Made by a program: the position numbers and the translations under genes. The notes beneath the pieces were generated by a model, which had not been told where the DNA came from, did no database searches, and was given only the letters and a program-made list of their open reading frames with translations. A stretch of 64,000 nt of DNA, from positions 2,728,001-2,792,000 of the forward strand of contig NZ_OZ245832.1 in NCBI RefSeq assembly GCF_965228705.1. Direction: 5' to 3'. This DNA is from Croceimicrobium sp965228705 (lineage in GTDB: Bacteria; Bacteroidota; Bacteroidia; Flavobacteriales; Schleiferiaceae). Numbering within the stretch: the first letter of the stretch is position 1; each line of letters begins with the position of its first letter. Shown one piece after another: positions 17,701 through 26,222 of the stretch.

Positions 17701-20700
17701 GATCATTAGCTGAAGCACGGTAATAAACATTAGTAACGTTTTGATCACCTGCCCAACTTTCTTGAGCATACCAGAAGCTTAACTGTGGAGAAACCAAAGC
17801 ACTTAAGTTAATTACCGGAGAAACTAACAATGTAGTATCTGGACCACCATTTGCGGAAACAAACACCGCGTTGGTAGCACCGGCATAAGCTGAAGTTACC
17901 GAACCACCTGAAGAACCAGTACCCAATGACCAGGAGAAGGTATCGGCCACGAATACATTGGTCCAACAAGTAATGCTTGGTGAGTTCACTTCAAAGCTCT
18001 CAAAGAAAGGAGCCTGATAAGTGATACAGCTAGAACAGTTGCTGGTAAAGCTGAACAAGGTATCACCTGTTCCAACCGTTCCTGAAGCCACGTGTACTCC
18101 AGCAGTATCGCCATTCGGCTGAATAGCCACAATACCCATTTCTGAAGGCCATGCTCCAGCTGGATCTAAAGTAACTACGATAGGTAAGTTATCACATAGT
18201 GGTACCATATTACCTAAGGAACTGGTTCCTGAAGTAAAGTTTCCACCCAAGGCTGCTACCTGAAGACCATTTTGGTAGATCTTGATTCCACCGCCATTCC
18301 ATCCGTCACCATAGGTGTCGTAAAGATCGAAGGTATACATACATTGATTTGACAATGCACAAGCACTGGTAGTAAAGCTCTGTGGACCAGCAGTAGTGGA
18401 TAATCCAGAGGCACCACAGCTATCTGTTACATAGAAATCATAAGCAGTGCTGGCGCTTAATCCAGTAATGGTAAGGGTATCATTTGTAGAGTTGATCAAG
18501 GTTCCGCTTCCGGGGCTAAATCCGGTAGGACCATATTCAACATCCCAGCTCGTTCCGGTACCTGCAGTCCAGGTTACGGTAGCACTGGTATTATCAGAAG
18601 AAATAAATACCAGATTGCTAGAAGCAAAACAGTTTGGAGCTTCTTCTACTGCGAAATCATCAATCGCCATATCTGAAGTAAAGCTGCTACCACCAATTCC
18701 TTCGAAAAGGAAACGGTAGGTTCCACTTGCTAAACCGCTTAATGGGATTTGCATTTGCAACCAAGGATCACTTCCACTGGTTTGCTGCTGACCAATAATA
18801 CTATCTAGTACAGTTCGGTTACCGCCGGTATCTTCTGCCCAAATGCGCAGATTACCCATGGTAGCACCATACATATGATACCAGAAACTAACCTGAGGAT
18901 TAGTTAATGGACTGATGTCGATAGGTGGAGAGTACAGAACATTGGTGTCACCTAAGCTCGAAGGAGAAGATGTTTCCAAGAACATGTAGACACCGCCACC
19001 GCCAGTAGTATGGTCGAAGTTTGGTCCGGTACCTGATGAACCGGTTCCATTTACATCGGCATACCAAGCAGGGTTGGTTGTTCCGAAGGTCGTCCAGCAA
19101 TTATCAAAGGTGGTATAGTTACCTGTGCTAATACCTTCGAAGTCGGTGCTATATGGAGCCATTACGCTGGCAGGACAAGCAGTGGTAAAGCTTACCGGAC
19201 CAGCCCAGGTGGAAAGATCGGTAGCGCCACAACTATCTTGTACGTAGAAGTCATAAGTGGTAGCTCCTTGTAAGTTGCTTAAAGTAATGGTATCATTTGT
19301 AGCTGAAACTCGGGTTCCGCTGCCAAGGCTAAAGCCTGCAGGGCCGTATTCCACCTGCCAGTTACTGGCTCCACCGCTAGTCCAGAAAATATCTGCACTG
19401 CTGGTACCTACATTAAAATATCCCAAGGCGCTTGGAGGTAAGCAACCTACATCCATAATAGAGAAGTTATCTACACTCCAGTACCAAGCCCAGGTGTTAC
19501 CATCGTCATAATCAAAACGAACTTGTAAGCTGGCATTGGCATAAGCGGAAATGTCGATGGCCTCATGAGCTGGAGATGACCAGCCACCAGTAGTTGCTGT
19601 ATACATAGCCACATTTACCCAAGCAGTTCCATCCCAAACATCTACGAATCCTGTATCACCGCTAATAGAGCGGAAGTAATGATCGTATTCTAAGAGTAAG
19701 GTTCCGCCAAAGCCTGAAGCATCAATAACCGGAGATACCATTTGCTCACGCATATAGGTACCATTACCATTGGCATCGCTATCTACACGCATATAACCCG
19801 TACCATCCAGATTTTGAGAACCACTAGTAGTATGTGCCCAGGTATCACCGCTGGCCCCACCACCATCAACAGAACTAAAGCAGCCCTGATCGGTGTCAAA
19901 GTTCTCTACATATGGTAGGCTCTGAGTAAGACATTTATCCTCAACAGAGAAATTATCCACGTTCCAATACCAAGCCCAGTTGTTACCGTCATCATAGAAG
20001 AAACGTACCTGGAAATTAGCATTAGCATAGGCGGTTACATCAATAACCTCGTGGCTTGGACTAGACCATCCACCGGCACTTGATTTATAAACAGCCACAT
20101 TCACCCAATTGGTTCCATCGTAAACCTGAACGGTCGCCGAGTCACCTAAGGCGCGATAGTAATGGTCAAATTCTAAGATCAAAGATTTAGAAACACTGGA
20201 GGCGTCAATTACTGGAGACTCCAAGGTCTCAATCATATGGGTGCCGTTTCCATTCACATCGCTATCTACGCGCATATAGCCCGTTCCATCCAAGTTTTGG
20301 GAACCGCTGGTTGTATGGGCCCAGGTATCACCTGATGCACCTCCACCATCTATAGCAGTGAAACAGCCTATTCCCGCATCGAAGTTCTCGGCATAAGGCA
20401 AGGATTCAGAGGCAGGACAGTTCGCTGTGGTACTAAAGGCAAATGGTCCCGTAAAGGTGCTAACATTAGCTAATCCACAGCTATCGGCCACATAGAATTC
20501 ATAAGCGGTAGAGGCCATCAACCCACTAATTGTAGTAGTGTCATTGCTAGCGATCATTTGAGTACCTGAACCTAAGCTAAAGCCTGCGGTTCCATACTCA
20601 ATAATCCAGTCACTAGCACCACCGGAAGTCCAGTATACTACTGCCATCGCATGATCTACGGTATCTAGTCCCAAAGAGCTTGGGGCAATACAACTAGGTG

Positions 20701-23700
20701 CATTTGCCACGCTGATATCATCAATCATAATATCATTGTAGAATGCACTGTTGGTCATAGTGGTTTGATCCACAATGAAGCGAATTTTAATAGTACCTGA
20801 ATAGGAACTTAAATCCACGGTTTGCTCTACCCATGAAGCATTATCACCAGCATAGCTCAATTCATTGGTCCAAACCGAACCGTCCCAAACCTCAACATTC
20901 AAGGTAGCATTATCGCCTGGGAAGTCGGTATTATTACTAAACACATAGAAGCTTAGTTGAGCGGTGGTCAAACCAGTTAAATCAATTAATGGCGACTCCA
21001 GCGTACCATCATTAGTGGCACTACCTCCTGATCCGTCGATACCGGCAAAAGATCCACTATTTCCGGTATGATCAGTTGCAGAACCAGCACCATAAGCAGG
21101 CCAGGTTGTGGTAAATAACCAAGGATCTGATCCATAAGCAGACCAGCAGCTAGGCATGCTAGTAACATCAAATGACTCGCTAAATGGAGTGCTAGATGCC
21201 GCACATGCGGTAGTAAAAGTCGCTCCGAAAACATAAATACTGGTTCCGGTACCACAGTCCGACTGAATGTAGAAATCGTAAGTAGTGTTTGGACTTAAAC
21301 CTGTTAGGGTATAAGGATTTGCTGTTACGGCTGAAACTGTAGTTCCTGCACCTTGAGTGTAACCGGTTGGGCCATACTCAATGTTCCAGGTTGTTTCCGT
21401 TCCGCCAGGCGTCCAGCTTAATTCAGCCGTAAGGTCGGTCATATTCGCCGCCGCTATGGCAGTGGGTGGTAAACAAGATGCTGGAGTAAACTCATCCGCA
21501 CCAATATCCGGGGTTGAACCTGAACGTGCATCGCCATCGAAATCATCGGTAATTCCGGCAATCACCACACCTACATCATTTGCAGTGCTGGCTAATACGT
21601 GTAAATCAGGGGAACCTACAAATGATGGGTCTCCTTCTACTGAATTGGTATTGAAGTTTGTTCCTAAAGCAGCGGCCTGTAAAGTTGCCAAGTCTGCATA
21701 GGAAGAGGTACTAACGTCCATGATGTCGCTACCATTCTCACTGTACAATACATTATAATCCATAATGTCTGTAGCATCAGGAGTAGCATCTAAATCTACA
21801 GGAGTTTCATTGGCAGAAACCAGGATATTATTACGTACATCGTAATCATCACTGCTAGAGTTAATCCACAGCGCTTGATCTGCATCTGCATACAAGGTGT
21901 TGTAGTAGATGTTCATGGAATCCGCCGCAGATAAATACAAGGCATCACCACTACCGGTGGCGCTCACCATATTATTGGTCACATTACAACGACGAGCTAA
22001 AGGCTGTGTGGTAGTGTTTACATTGGAGAGATAGATTCCGTAAGTACCTAAGTTTTGCAACCAGTTCTTATGAACTTCAATCCCCGGTGTATAAACCGCG
22101 TAGATACCATAGCTAGAAGAGTTGCGCGTATTGGAAACCGTACATCCGCGTACTTCTGGTAAACCTTGATAATACAGGTAGATACCATAGTAGTACACGC
22201 TATCTACCACCGTGTTTTCAATACGGTTATTAAGGTTATCACTTGCCGTGGAAGAAGACCCGTATAAGCGGATACCATAATATCCACCAGTCACATTACA
22301 GTCTTTTACCAATAAGCCATTGGCATTATCTCCGGTAGTACCAGTACTGGTTTGGCTGCCAGAGCTCAGGATTCCTACTACTAAAGAGGAAGTAGTATTT
22401 GTAGGAACTTTAATATCGCAGTTTTCAATACTAATGGTATCTGCAGAATTCCATAAGTGGATACCAAAAGCAGGAGTGCTGGAGCTGGTATTTTCAATTC
22501 CAACATTTTTCAGACTAACATGCTTAGCACCGTTAAACTCTACCGCAGTACCGCTGCTTCCAGTGCCATCATAAGAAATGATAGTGGAAGTAGAACCAGC
22601 ACCTTGAATGGTAATTGTATTGGTAGCACTGGCTCCGGAAATAGCCGGAATAACCAATTGTTCATTATAAGTACCTGCCGCAATATTAATAGTAACAGGA
22701 GCCGAAATTCCACAGTTACTTAAACTGGTAATGGCCTCAGAAATAGTAGCATAATCCGGGCTGGTTCCGCCCACAGTATAGCTACCGGTTAAGGTACCTG
22801 TACATCCCGAGAAAATAGTAAATGGCCCAGCCCAGGCAGAAGAAGATCCGCTACAGTTGCTACGCACATATACATCGTAATTAGTAGTTGCAGAAAGACC
22901 GCTAGCTGTAGCCGTATTACTGGTTACATTACCTGAAGCTACTGCTGTAGCGGTTTGAGGAGAACCCAAGGGAACCACAACATAATCATAAGAAGCAGCA
23001 CAAACGTCTGTCCAGTTCAAATCTGCACTGGTTCCTACTTCATTGGCAGTCGACAAGGAAGTGGGTGCAAAACAAGTTGTGGCTTCGTATACTTTAATAT
23101 CGTCAATAGCCATATCCGAATAAAAGTTGGTACCAGTAGTACCGGTAATTCGGATGGTTACGCTAGACTGACCAGCATAAGCACATAGAGGCACTTCTGC
23201 TTGAAGATAAGGGTCAGAACTTGAAGCATGCTGTTGTCCACTAAGACTGAACAAGGCATTAGTCCAGGTAGTACCACCATCGGTAGACACGAAAACCTCA
23301 AGGCTTCCCATGCTTTGTCCGTACATGTGGTAGTAGAACTCCAGACTAGGATTGGTTAGTGAAGTAAAGTCGAATACCGGAGAAATTAAGTCCGCCACTT
23401 TGCTGTAGCAGCTAGATGCTTCCGTGTAAATGTAATTGCCGGTTCCGGTAGTATGATCACCGCCAGGTCCGGTCGAAGAAGATGAGGTCCCTGATGCATC
23501 TACAGCCCAGTCCTTATCGTCTGTAGTGCTATTCGTCCAGCCTCCCGCAGTAAGGGTACAGATAGACGTACAAGAGGTACCGCATGAGCTTTGAGAATCA
23601 AAGTTCTCCAGGTAGGGGTAACTGGTAACTTGCCCAAAAACGGACTGCGAGAGCCCGAAGACGGCAAGAACCACCAGCCCTAACAAATGGTAGTACTTGT

Positions 23701-23707
23701 TTTTCAT
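14759..23707 (-). CDS. Giant T9SS-secreted multidomain adhesin (2982 aa)
   Basis: Start at the ATG at 23707 (MKNKYYHLLG, signal cleaved near FGQ). Order of modules: a MAM/cleaved-adhesin-like domain (about 25-205), fibronectin-III (about 210-300), a right-handed beta-helix (about 302-737, ending DIGADEFTP), then alternating MAM-like and FN3 units, including two MAM-like units back to back, a segment with YTFDLYDTYGDGWNGG (near 1790), further MAM/FN3 pairs, three GTW/GSW...GAL repeats (from about 2640), and a T9SS type A sorting domain (about 2905-2982, INIYPNPTTG ... ATGIYTVKV). Such proteins are carried by T9SS and attached to the surface for adhesion or gliding. No enzymatic domain is seen. 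It is a paralogue of the gene at 39460-46485 and has its own terminator. Confidence 0.92.
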   Translation of the reverse strand: MKNKYYHLLGLVVLAVFGLSQSVFGQVTSYPYLENFDSQSSCGTSCTSICTLTAGGWTNSTTDDKDWAVDASGTSSSSTGPGGDHTTGTGNYIYTEASSCYSKVADLISPVFDFTSLTNPSLEFYYHMYGQSMGSLEVFVSTDGGTTWTNALFSLSGQQHASSSDPYLQAEVPLCAYAGQSSVTIRITGTTGTNFYSDMAIDDIKVYEATTCFAPTSLSTANEVGTSADLNWTDVCAASYDYVVVPLGSPQTATAVASGNVTSNTATASGLSATTNYDVYVRSNCSGSSSAWAGPFTIFSGCTGTLTGSYTVGGTSPDYATISEAITSLSNCGISAPVTINIAAGTYNEQLVIPAISGASATNTITIQGAGSTSTIISYDGTGSSGTAVEFNGAKHVSLKNVGIENTSSSTPAFGIHLWNSADTISIENCDIKVPTNTTSSLVVGILSSGSQTSTGTTGDNANGLLVKDCNVTGGYYGIRLYGSSSTASDNLNNRIENTVVDSVYYYGIYLYYQGLPEVRGCTVSNTRNSSSYGIYAVYTPGIEVHKNWLQNLGTYGIYLSNVNTTTQPLARRCNVTNNMVSATGSGDALYLSAADSMNIYYNTLYADADQALWINSSSDDYDVRNNILVSANETPVDLDATPDATDIMDYNVLYSENGSDIMDVSTSSYADLATLQAAALGTNFNTNSVEGDPSFVGSPDLHVLASTANDVGVVIAGITDDFDGDARSGSTPDIGADEFTPASCLPPTAIAAANMTDLTAELSWTPGGTETTWNIEYGPTGYTQGAGTTVSAVTANPYTLTGLSPNTTYDFYIQSDCGTGTSIYVFGATFTTACAASSTPFSESFDVTSMPSCWSAYGSDPWLFTTTWPAYGAGSATDHTGNSGSFAGIDGSGGSATNDGTLESPLIDLTGLTTAQLSFYVFSNNTDFPGDNATLNVEVWDGSVWTNELSYAGDNASWVEQTVDLSSYSGTIKIRFIVDQTTMTNSAFYNDIMIDDISVANAPSCIAPSSLGLDTVDHAMAVVYWTSGGASDWIIEYGTAGFSLGSGTQMIASNDTTTISGLMASTAYEFYVADSCGLANVSTFTGPFAFSTTANCPASESLPYAENFDAGIGCFTAIDGGGASGDTWAHTTSGSQNLDGTGYMRVDSDVNGNGTHMIETLESPVIDASSVSKSLILEFDHYYRALGDSATVQVYDGTNWVNVAVYKSSAGGWSSPSHEVIDVTAYANANFQVRFFYDDGNNWAWYWNVDNFSVEDKCLTQSLPYVENFDTDQGCFSSVDGGGASGDTWAHTTSGSQNLDGTGYMRVDSDANGNGTYMREQMVSPVIDASGFGGTLLLEYDHYFRSISGDTGFVDVWDGTAWVNVAMYTATTGGWSSPAHEAIDISAYANASLQVRFDYDDGNTWAWYWSVDNFSIMDVGCLPPSALGYFNVGTSSADIFWTSGGASNWQVEYGPAGFSLGSGTRVSATNDTITLSNLQGATTYDFYVQDSCGATDLSTWAGPVSFTTACPASVMAPYSTDFEGISTGNYTTFDNCWTTFGTTNPAWYADVNGTGSSGTGPNFDHTTGGGGVYMFLETSSPSSLGDTNVLYSPPIDISPLTNPQVSFWYHMYGATMGNLRIWAEDTGGNRTVLDSIIGQQQTSGSDPWLQMQIPLSGLASGTYRFLFEGIGGSSFTSDMAIDDFAVEEAPNCFASSNLVFISSDNTSATVTWTAGTGTSWDVEYGPTGFSPGSGTLINSTNDTLTITGLSASTAYDFYVTDSCGASGLSTTAGPQSFTTSACALSNQCMYTFDLYDTYGDGWNGGGIKIYQNGLQVAALGGNFTSGTSSLGNMVPLCDNLPIVVTLDPAGAWPSEMGIVAIQPNGDTAGVHVASGTVGTGDTLFSFTSNCSSCITYQAPFFESFEVNSPSITCWTNVFVADTFSWSLGTGSSGGSVTSAYAGATNAVFVSANGGPDTTLLVSPVINLSALVSPQLSFWYAQESWAGDQNVTNVYYRASANDPWTYLFGDNTDRSAWTFATMSLPNPSSTYQIAIEGVNNWGRANVVDSLSITDAAVICSQPDSVMASNITFANADVSWVSGTNASSSFIEYGPLGFVPGTGTIVNPASNPTTLAGLMPGTTYEACVYDICSSLGDTSMAACVTFTTPCAPITNYPYMEDFDNGVFPACYSETTTSSGTYVWAPDAGGTGSSGTGPAVDHTTGTGAGYYMYVEASSPAAAGDSAFLYTPEFNMTSLTNPEVVYYYHMYGNDIVNLDFQVYDRTTMNWVSLNNIVGAQHTSDVDAWKEARINLAAYTTDTALQMRFLSVRGASYEGDAAVDDLIVRETPPCVDPANLMVITASSNSVTLAWDSDTNIVASTVQYGAPGFSLGSGTNVAATPGGFTVTGLAGTTCYEFYVQDSCSAGTNWVGPVSACTIATCSVSSMPSGTTNDTTDCDGGSTTLMATSSSNNDLVWLTNGMVRETGDTYLTDSVSFTTAFNVAEYVTTNPVLHVGPLTNIAASGFGNFSNGQWITVDDTIHIDSMTVRHQNDVVAFAQIWDASITNVIQRGDTFSTPAGVTGDMRVPVNMVLTPGVYFMNVDFLSGAGSLFRATDGAAYPYDLPGLMSIDSTNFSAQIRIYYTFDLSVSKACIGAAAQAWAVVPGANAGISDTSLVCSSDNAANLAAFLGVHDNGGTWLDNDATGALTDSILDATQLTAGNTYHFSYIVAGVNGCAGDTANVWAEIEAAPFGGVDTSLALCSGSGITILRNYLTGSAFGGSWVDLDGSGALNTSTGVFNSNNAATGTYRILYVLAGVACPADTTMLTVSVDAVVSAGMDISDTACDDETMVDLSTYLDPAATAGGTWTDLSGSGALSGNIFDATAVANMTSYNFQYKVNSACGDDSAVVTLYVDDCDVSVREMHTGLINIYPNPTTGLIKIDDQNVRGTIKVEVYAGNGQLMIFEEYAENEEIRLDISNFATGIYTVKVNSAAGIDVKRIMKH
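19448..20420 (-). repeat. Tandem duplication of a MAM-like module inside the giant adhesin
   Basis: Two adjacent units of about 483 bp (161 aa) encode the only MAM-like domains in this gene with no FN3 between them. Both contain GGGASGDTWAHTTSGSQN and the same continuation to RVDSD. The DNA is recognisably similar throughout but has diverged, so this duplication is older than the one in the second giant gene. Confidence 0.8.
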
Positions 23708-23852
23708 AAATAGATGGTTAATTATCAACTGTTAGTAGTAGCGAGCCTGTTTATCAAGTTGAAATAGGTTAGTTTGGGTTAGTGCTCAATGATGTTGGGT
23801 TTTATAGGGTTATACATTCAGTTTAAATGCCGAATTGCACCGACAATGGTGC

Positions 23853-24068
23853 TTAATGTTTTAAATAAAAATTGGGGAAATGATCAGGGCAGCGAAGGGT
23901 GAAACCAGACCATTGATCGGTTTCATTTTTGGGGAAAATCATAAAAGTCCCTGCTTCGAGCAATTGTTTCGCTTGAAGCCATTTTTCCTGATCAATAAGA
24001 TGTTTGAAGTACGCATTTAAGGCTCGAATATGCCGCCGAGCATGCGCCTGAAAGAAATTGTTCCTCAT
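23853..24068 (-). CDS. Small hypothetical protein (71 aa)
   Basis: A 71-aa frame in the 519-bp gap between the giant adhesin and paaY. It begins MRNNFFQAHARRHIRALNAY, looks helical and basic in its first half, ends with an aromatic-rich segment, has no signal peptide and matches no family known to me. Codon choice looks like that of the neighbouring genes (for example many AAA, GAA and TTC codons and few rare ones), which supports translation. No clear promoter is seen. The remaining 150 bp on either side hold no other frame; a weak GCACC/GGTGC hairpin lies just after the stop. Confidence 0.5.
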   Translation of the reverse strand: MRNNFFQAHARRHIRALNAYFKHLIDQEKWLQAKQLLEAGTFMIFPKNETDQWSGFTLRCPDHFPNFYLKH

Positions 24069-24226
24069 TTCAGTTCAGTAACCTGTTAATCCTAGTTCCC
24101 TTAAAATCAAGTATTAAAGCTCTCCCTAAAGCTTATGAAACACTTGTACAGTTAATTTATCCTTAAAAACTTGTTTCCGAATGTACTAAAAACGAGGTGA
24201 ATGTGTTAAGCTCAGATTAAATTTTT

Positions 24227-24823
24227 TTAGCCGCCTTGTTGCTCATTCCAGGTTTGAAAGAGCTTTTCTTGCTTGGGCCGATCGGCCTCTTCTTCTGCTA
24301 ATGGTTGGCATTCTTTTAGGCTGGAATAGAGTTCTCCGGGAAGCTCCTGATACAATTCCGTTCCTTTGGTTTTCCAATCGAGCATCGAGTCGCTAACTTC
24401 CTTTATAATGCGGGCCGGGTTACCTACCACCAAACTGCGTTCGGGAATTTGAGTATCGGCTTTTATGAAACTCAGAGCGCCAACAATAGAGCCTGCTCCA
24501 ACCGTGGATCGGTCCATTACCACTGCATTCATTCCAATTAAAACATTGCGTCCCAAATTGGCTCCATGAATAATGGCTCCATGACCTACATGCGCGCCCT
24601 CCTCCAGACGAATGCTTACTCCCGGAAACATATGTACCACGCAATTCTCCTGAACATTGCAGCCATCCTCGATGATAATTTGGCCCCAATCACCTCGAAT
24701 TACAGCTCCCGGACCGATATAGACTTTTTCTCCGATAATTACATTCCCAATGATTACCGCAGATTGGTGCACAAAAGCACTCTCCTTAACCACCGGTTTA
24801 AAGCCTTGAAACTCGTAAAACAT
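24227..24823 (-). CDS. paaY: PaaY-like hexapeptide-repeat thioesterase / gamma-carbonic-anhydrase fold
   Basis: 198 aa, the size of PaaY. A left-handed beta-helix of hexapeptide repeats (about 15-150) carries the three metal-ligand His positions of the family: HMFPG (near 69), HVGHGAIIHG (near 83-91). The C-terminal helix region (DWKTKGTELYQ near 155-165) is characteristic of PaaY rather than general gamma-carbonic anhydrases. PaaY is a thioesterase that releases CoA from dead-end ring-hydroxylated intermediates of phenylacetate breakdown. It is the last gene of the run from 29128 down, which also holds paaI and paaJ, strengthening the call. Confidence 0.85.
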   Translation of the reverse strand: MFYEFQGFKPVVKESAFVHQSAVIIGNVIIGEKVYIGPGAVIRGDWGQIIIEDGCNVQENCVVHMFPGVSIRLEEGAHVGHGAIIHGANLGRNVLIGMNAVVMDRSTVGAGSIVGALSFIKADTQIPERSLVVGNPARIIKEVSDSMLDWKTKGTELYQELPGELYSSLKECQPLAEEEADRPKQEKLFQTWNEQQGG

Positions 24824-24862
24824 CTATGCCTTTATTAGAAAAGGCAAGTTAAGGGCTTTCCT

Positions 24863-26188
24863 TTAAAAGAGACCTACGGCCAAATCGATACCCTGACTGA
24901 GATTTTCCCTTAGATGCAGAAAATTATACTCGTCGATATAATAAAGCATACCATCATAAACCTTGGTTTCTCGGGCAAAGAGAGAAACCTTCTGCCCTCT
25001 TTCCAATTGCTTTCCATCAAATGGATACAGATATACCATCCCCCTTCTTTCTCTTAAGGCATACAAGTGTTTTTGCTGATAATCTTGAATTACCAGCGGA
25101 GCAATATATTCTTCTCCCATACTAAATGGGATCGCCTTTTGCTGATGCCCTTCTGCATTAAAAACGACCAATTGATCATTATAGCGATCAAATAGCCAAA
25201 ACTCATCCTTCACCTGAAACATGGGAGTAGGAAAGTATTGGGCATGGGCTTTTCGATACATTTTTTGGGCGATATCTAAATCAAAGAGCTTTTCATGCTG
25301 CCAAACCCCATACATATCATACACTTTTTCAATACCTGCCGCAATGGAATAGGCATTCATAAAAGCTTGATGAGCGGCTATTACAGCCGGCGTATCCACA
25401 CTAAAGAAAAACTCCTCCGCCTCTTTGCCTTCGCGGTAAATAAACAATTGTACCCCTTGATTATGGAAAGGAGGAAAGCTCATACTTTTCCCCTGAGTAC
25501 CTGGTCTGAACTCACTTACCGGCAAGGGCATCGACTCCATTTGATTATTGCGAAGGACCAGGGCATTGCCCATCTGTGCCACTAATGGCTCGATATACTG
25601 ACCATACTGACTGCGGCTAACTGCCGGATAGAAATAGAGTTGATCCGAACGTAAAATTACCTGGCTGGCGCTGTCTTCACTCAATAAGAACAGGTTCCCC
25701 CGCGGGTCGCGCTCCAAACTGGTATAGTCGGCATGATTGGCCAGGCTCCATAATGCTTTGAGATCTGGTTGAGCCAGTACCAAATAGTCATAGCCCAATA
25801 CCAGAAGCATCTCATTCTGGAAATCGAAATCCTGAACACGCAAGGTATCTGTAAAAGCAATTACTCGAGCCCGTACCTCAACTTCAGCCAACTCCATGGC
25901 ATTAGACTGTAACTCTACCCGCACCTTCCGTGAGGCCAGCTCTGTCCAGTCGAGCTGCAAAAGCTTGATATAATAGCCTTCTTTAAAAAGCTGCACAGCC
26001 GAACCAGCCGTTTCTGGTATTCGCAAGGTGCCCCTGGCATTACTGGGGCCATATTCTTGCCCTAAATAATCAATGGCAATTACCCCTTCCACGGCATCAC
26101 CCTTGCTATTTACCAGTTCTAAATCGAGGTACTGGCCACTTAGCCCAAAAGCCAAGAGGCTACATAAAAGTATAGTAATCTGCTTCAT
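24863..26188 (-). CDS. Secreted protein: carboxypeptidase-regulatory-like domain plus propeller-like region
   Basis: 441 aa with a signal peptide (MKQITILLCSLLAFGLSGQ). Residues about 20-105 resemble the CarboxypepD_reg-like/CNA-B fold common at the N-terminus of Bacteroidota envelope proteins (LVNSKGDAVEGVIAIDYLG ... LQSNAMELAEVEVRA). The remainder reads like repeated propeller strands (YDYLVLAQPDLKALWSL, RGNLFLLSEDS, DEFWLFDRYNDQLVVFNAEG). There is no lipobox, no sorting domain and no catalytic motif that I recognise. It is 34 nt after paaJ and 39 nt before paaY on the same strand, so it is probably cotranscribed with catabolic genes although it is an envelope protein. Function unknown. Confidence 0.7.
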   Translation of the reverse strand: MKQITILLCSLLAFGLSGQYLDLELVNSKGDAVEGVIAIDYLGQEYGPSNARGTLRIPETAGSAVQLFKEGYYIKLLQLDWTELASRKVRVELQSNAMELAEVEVRARVIAFTDTLRVQDFDFQNEMLLVLGYDYLVLAQPDLKALWSLANHADYTSLERDPRGNLFLLSEDSASQVILRSDQLYFYPAVSRSQYGQYIEPLVAQMGNALVLRNNQMESMPLPVSEFRPGTQGKSMSFPPFHNQGVQLFIYREGKEAEEFFFSVDTPAVIAAHQAFMNAYSIAAGIEKVYDMYGVWQHEKLFDLDIAQKMYRKAHAQYFPTPMFQVKDEFWLFDRYNDQLVVFNAEGHQQKAIPFSMGEEYIAPLVIQDYQQKHLYALRERRGMVYLYPFDGKQLERGQKVSLFARETKVYDGMLYYIDEYNFLHLRENLSQGIDLAVGLF

Positions 26189-26222
26189 CGCCTATAAAGA
26201 CGCAAAGCCCCAAAGAGGTTGC

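Noticed and set aside
24420..24689. Antisense/other-frame reading inside paaY
   Set aside because: Overlaps the well-supported hexapeptide-repeat protein; rich in Ser/Trp/His from frame shift of the repeats.
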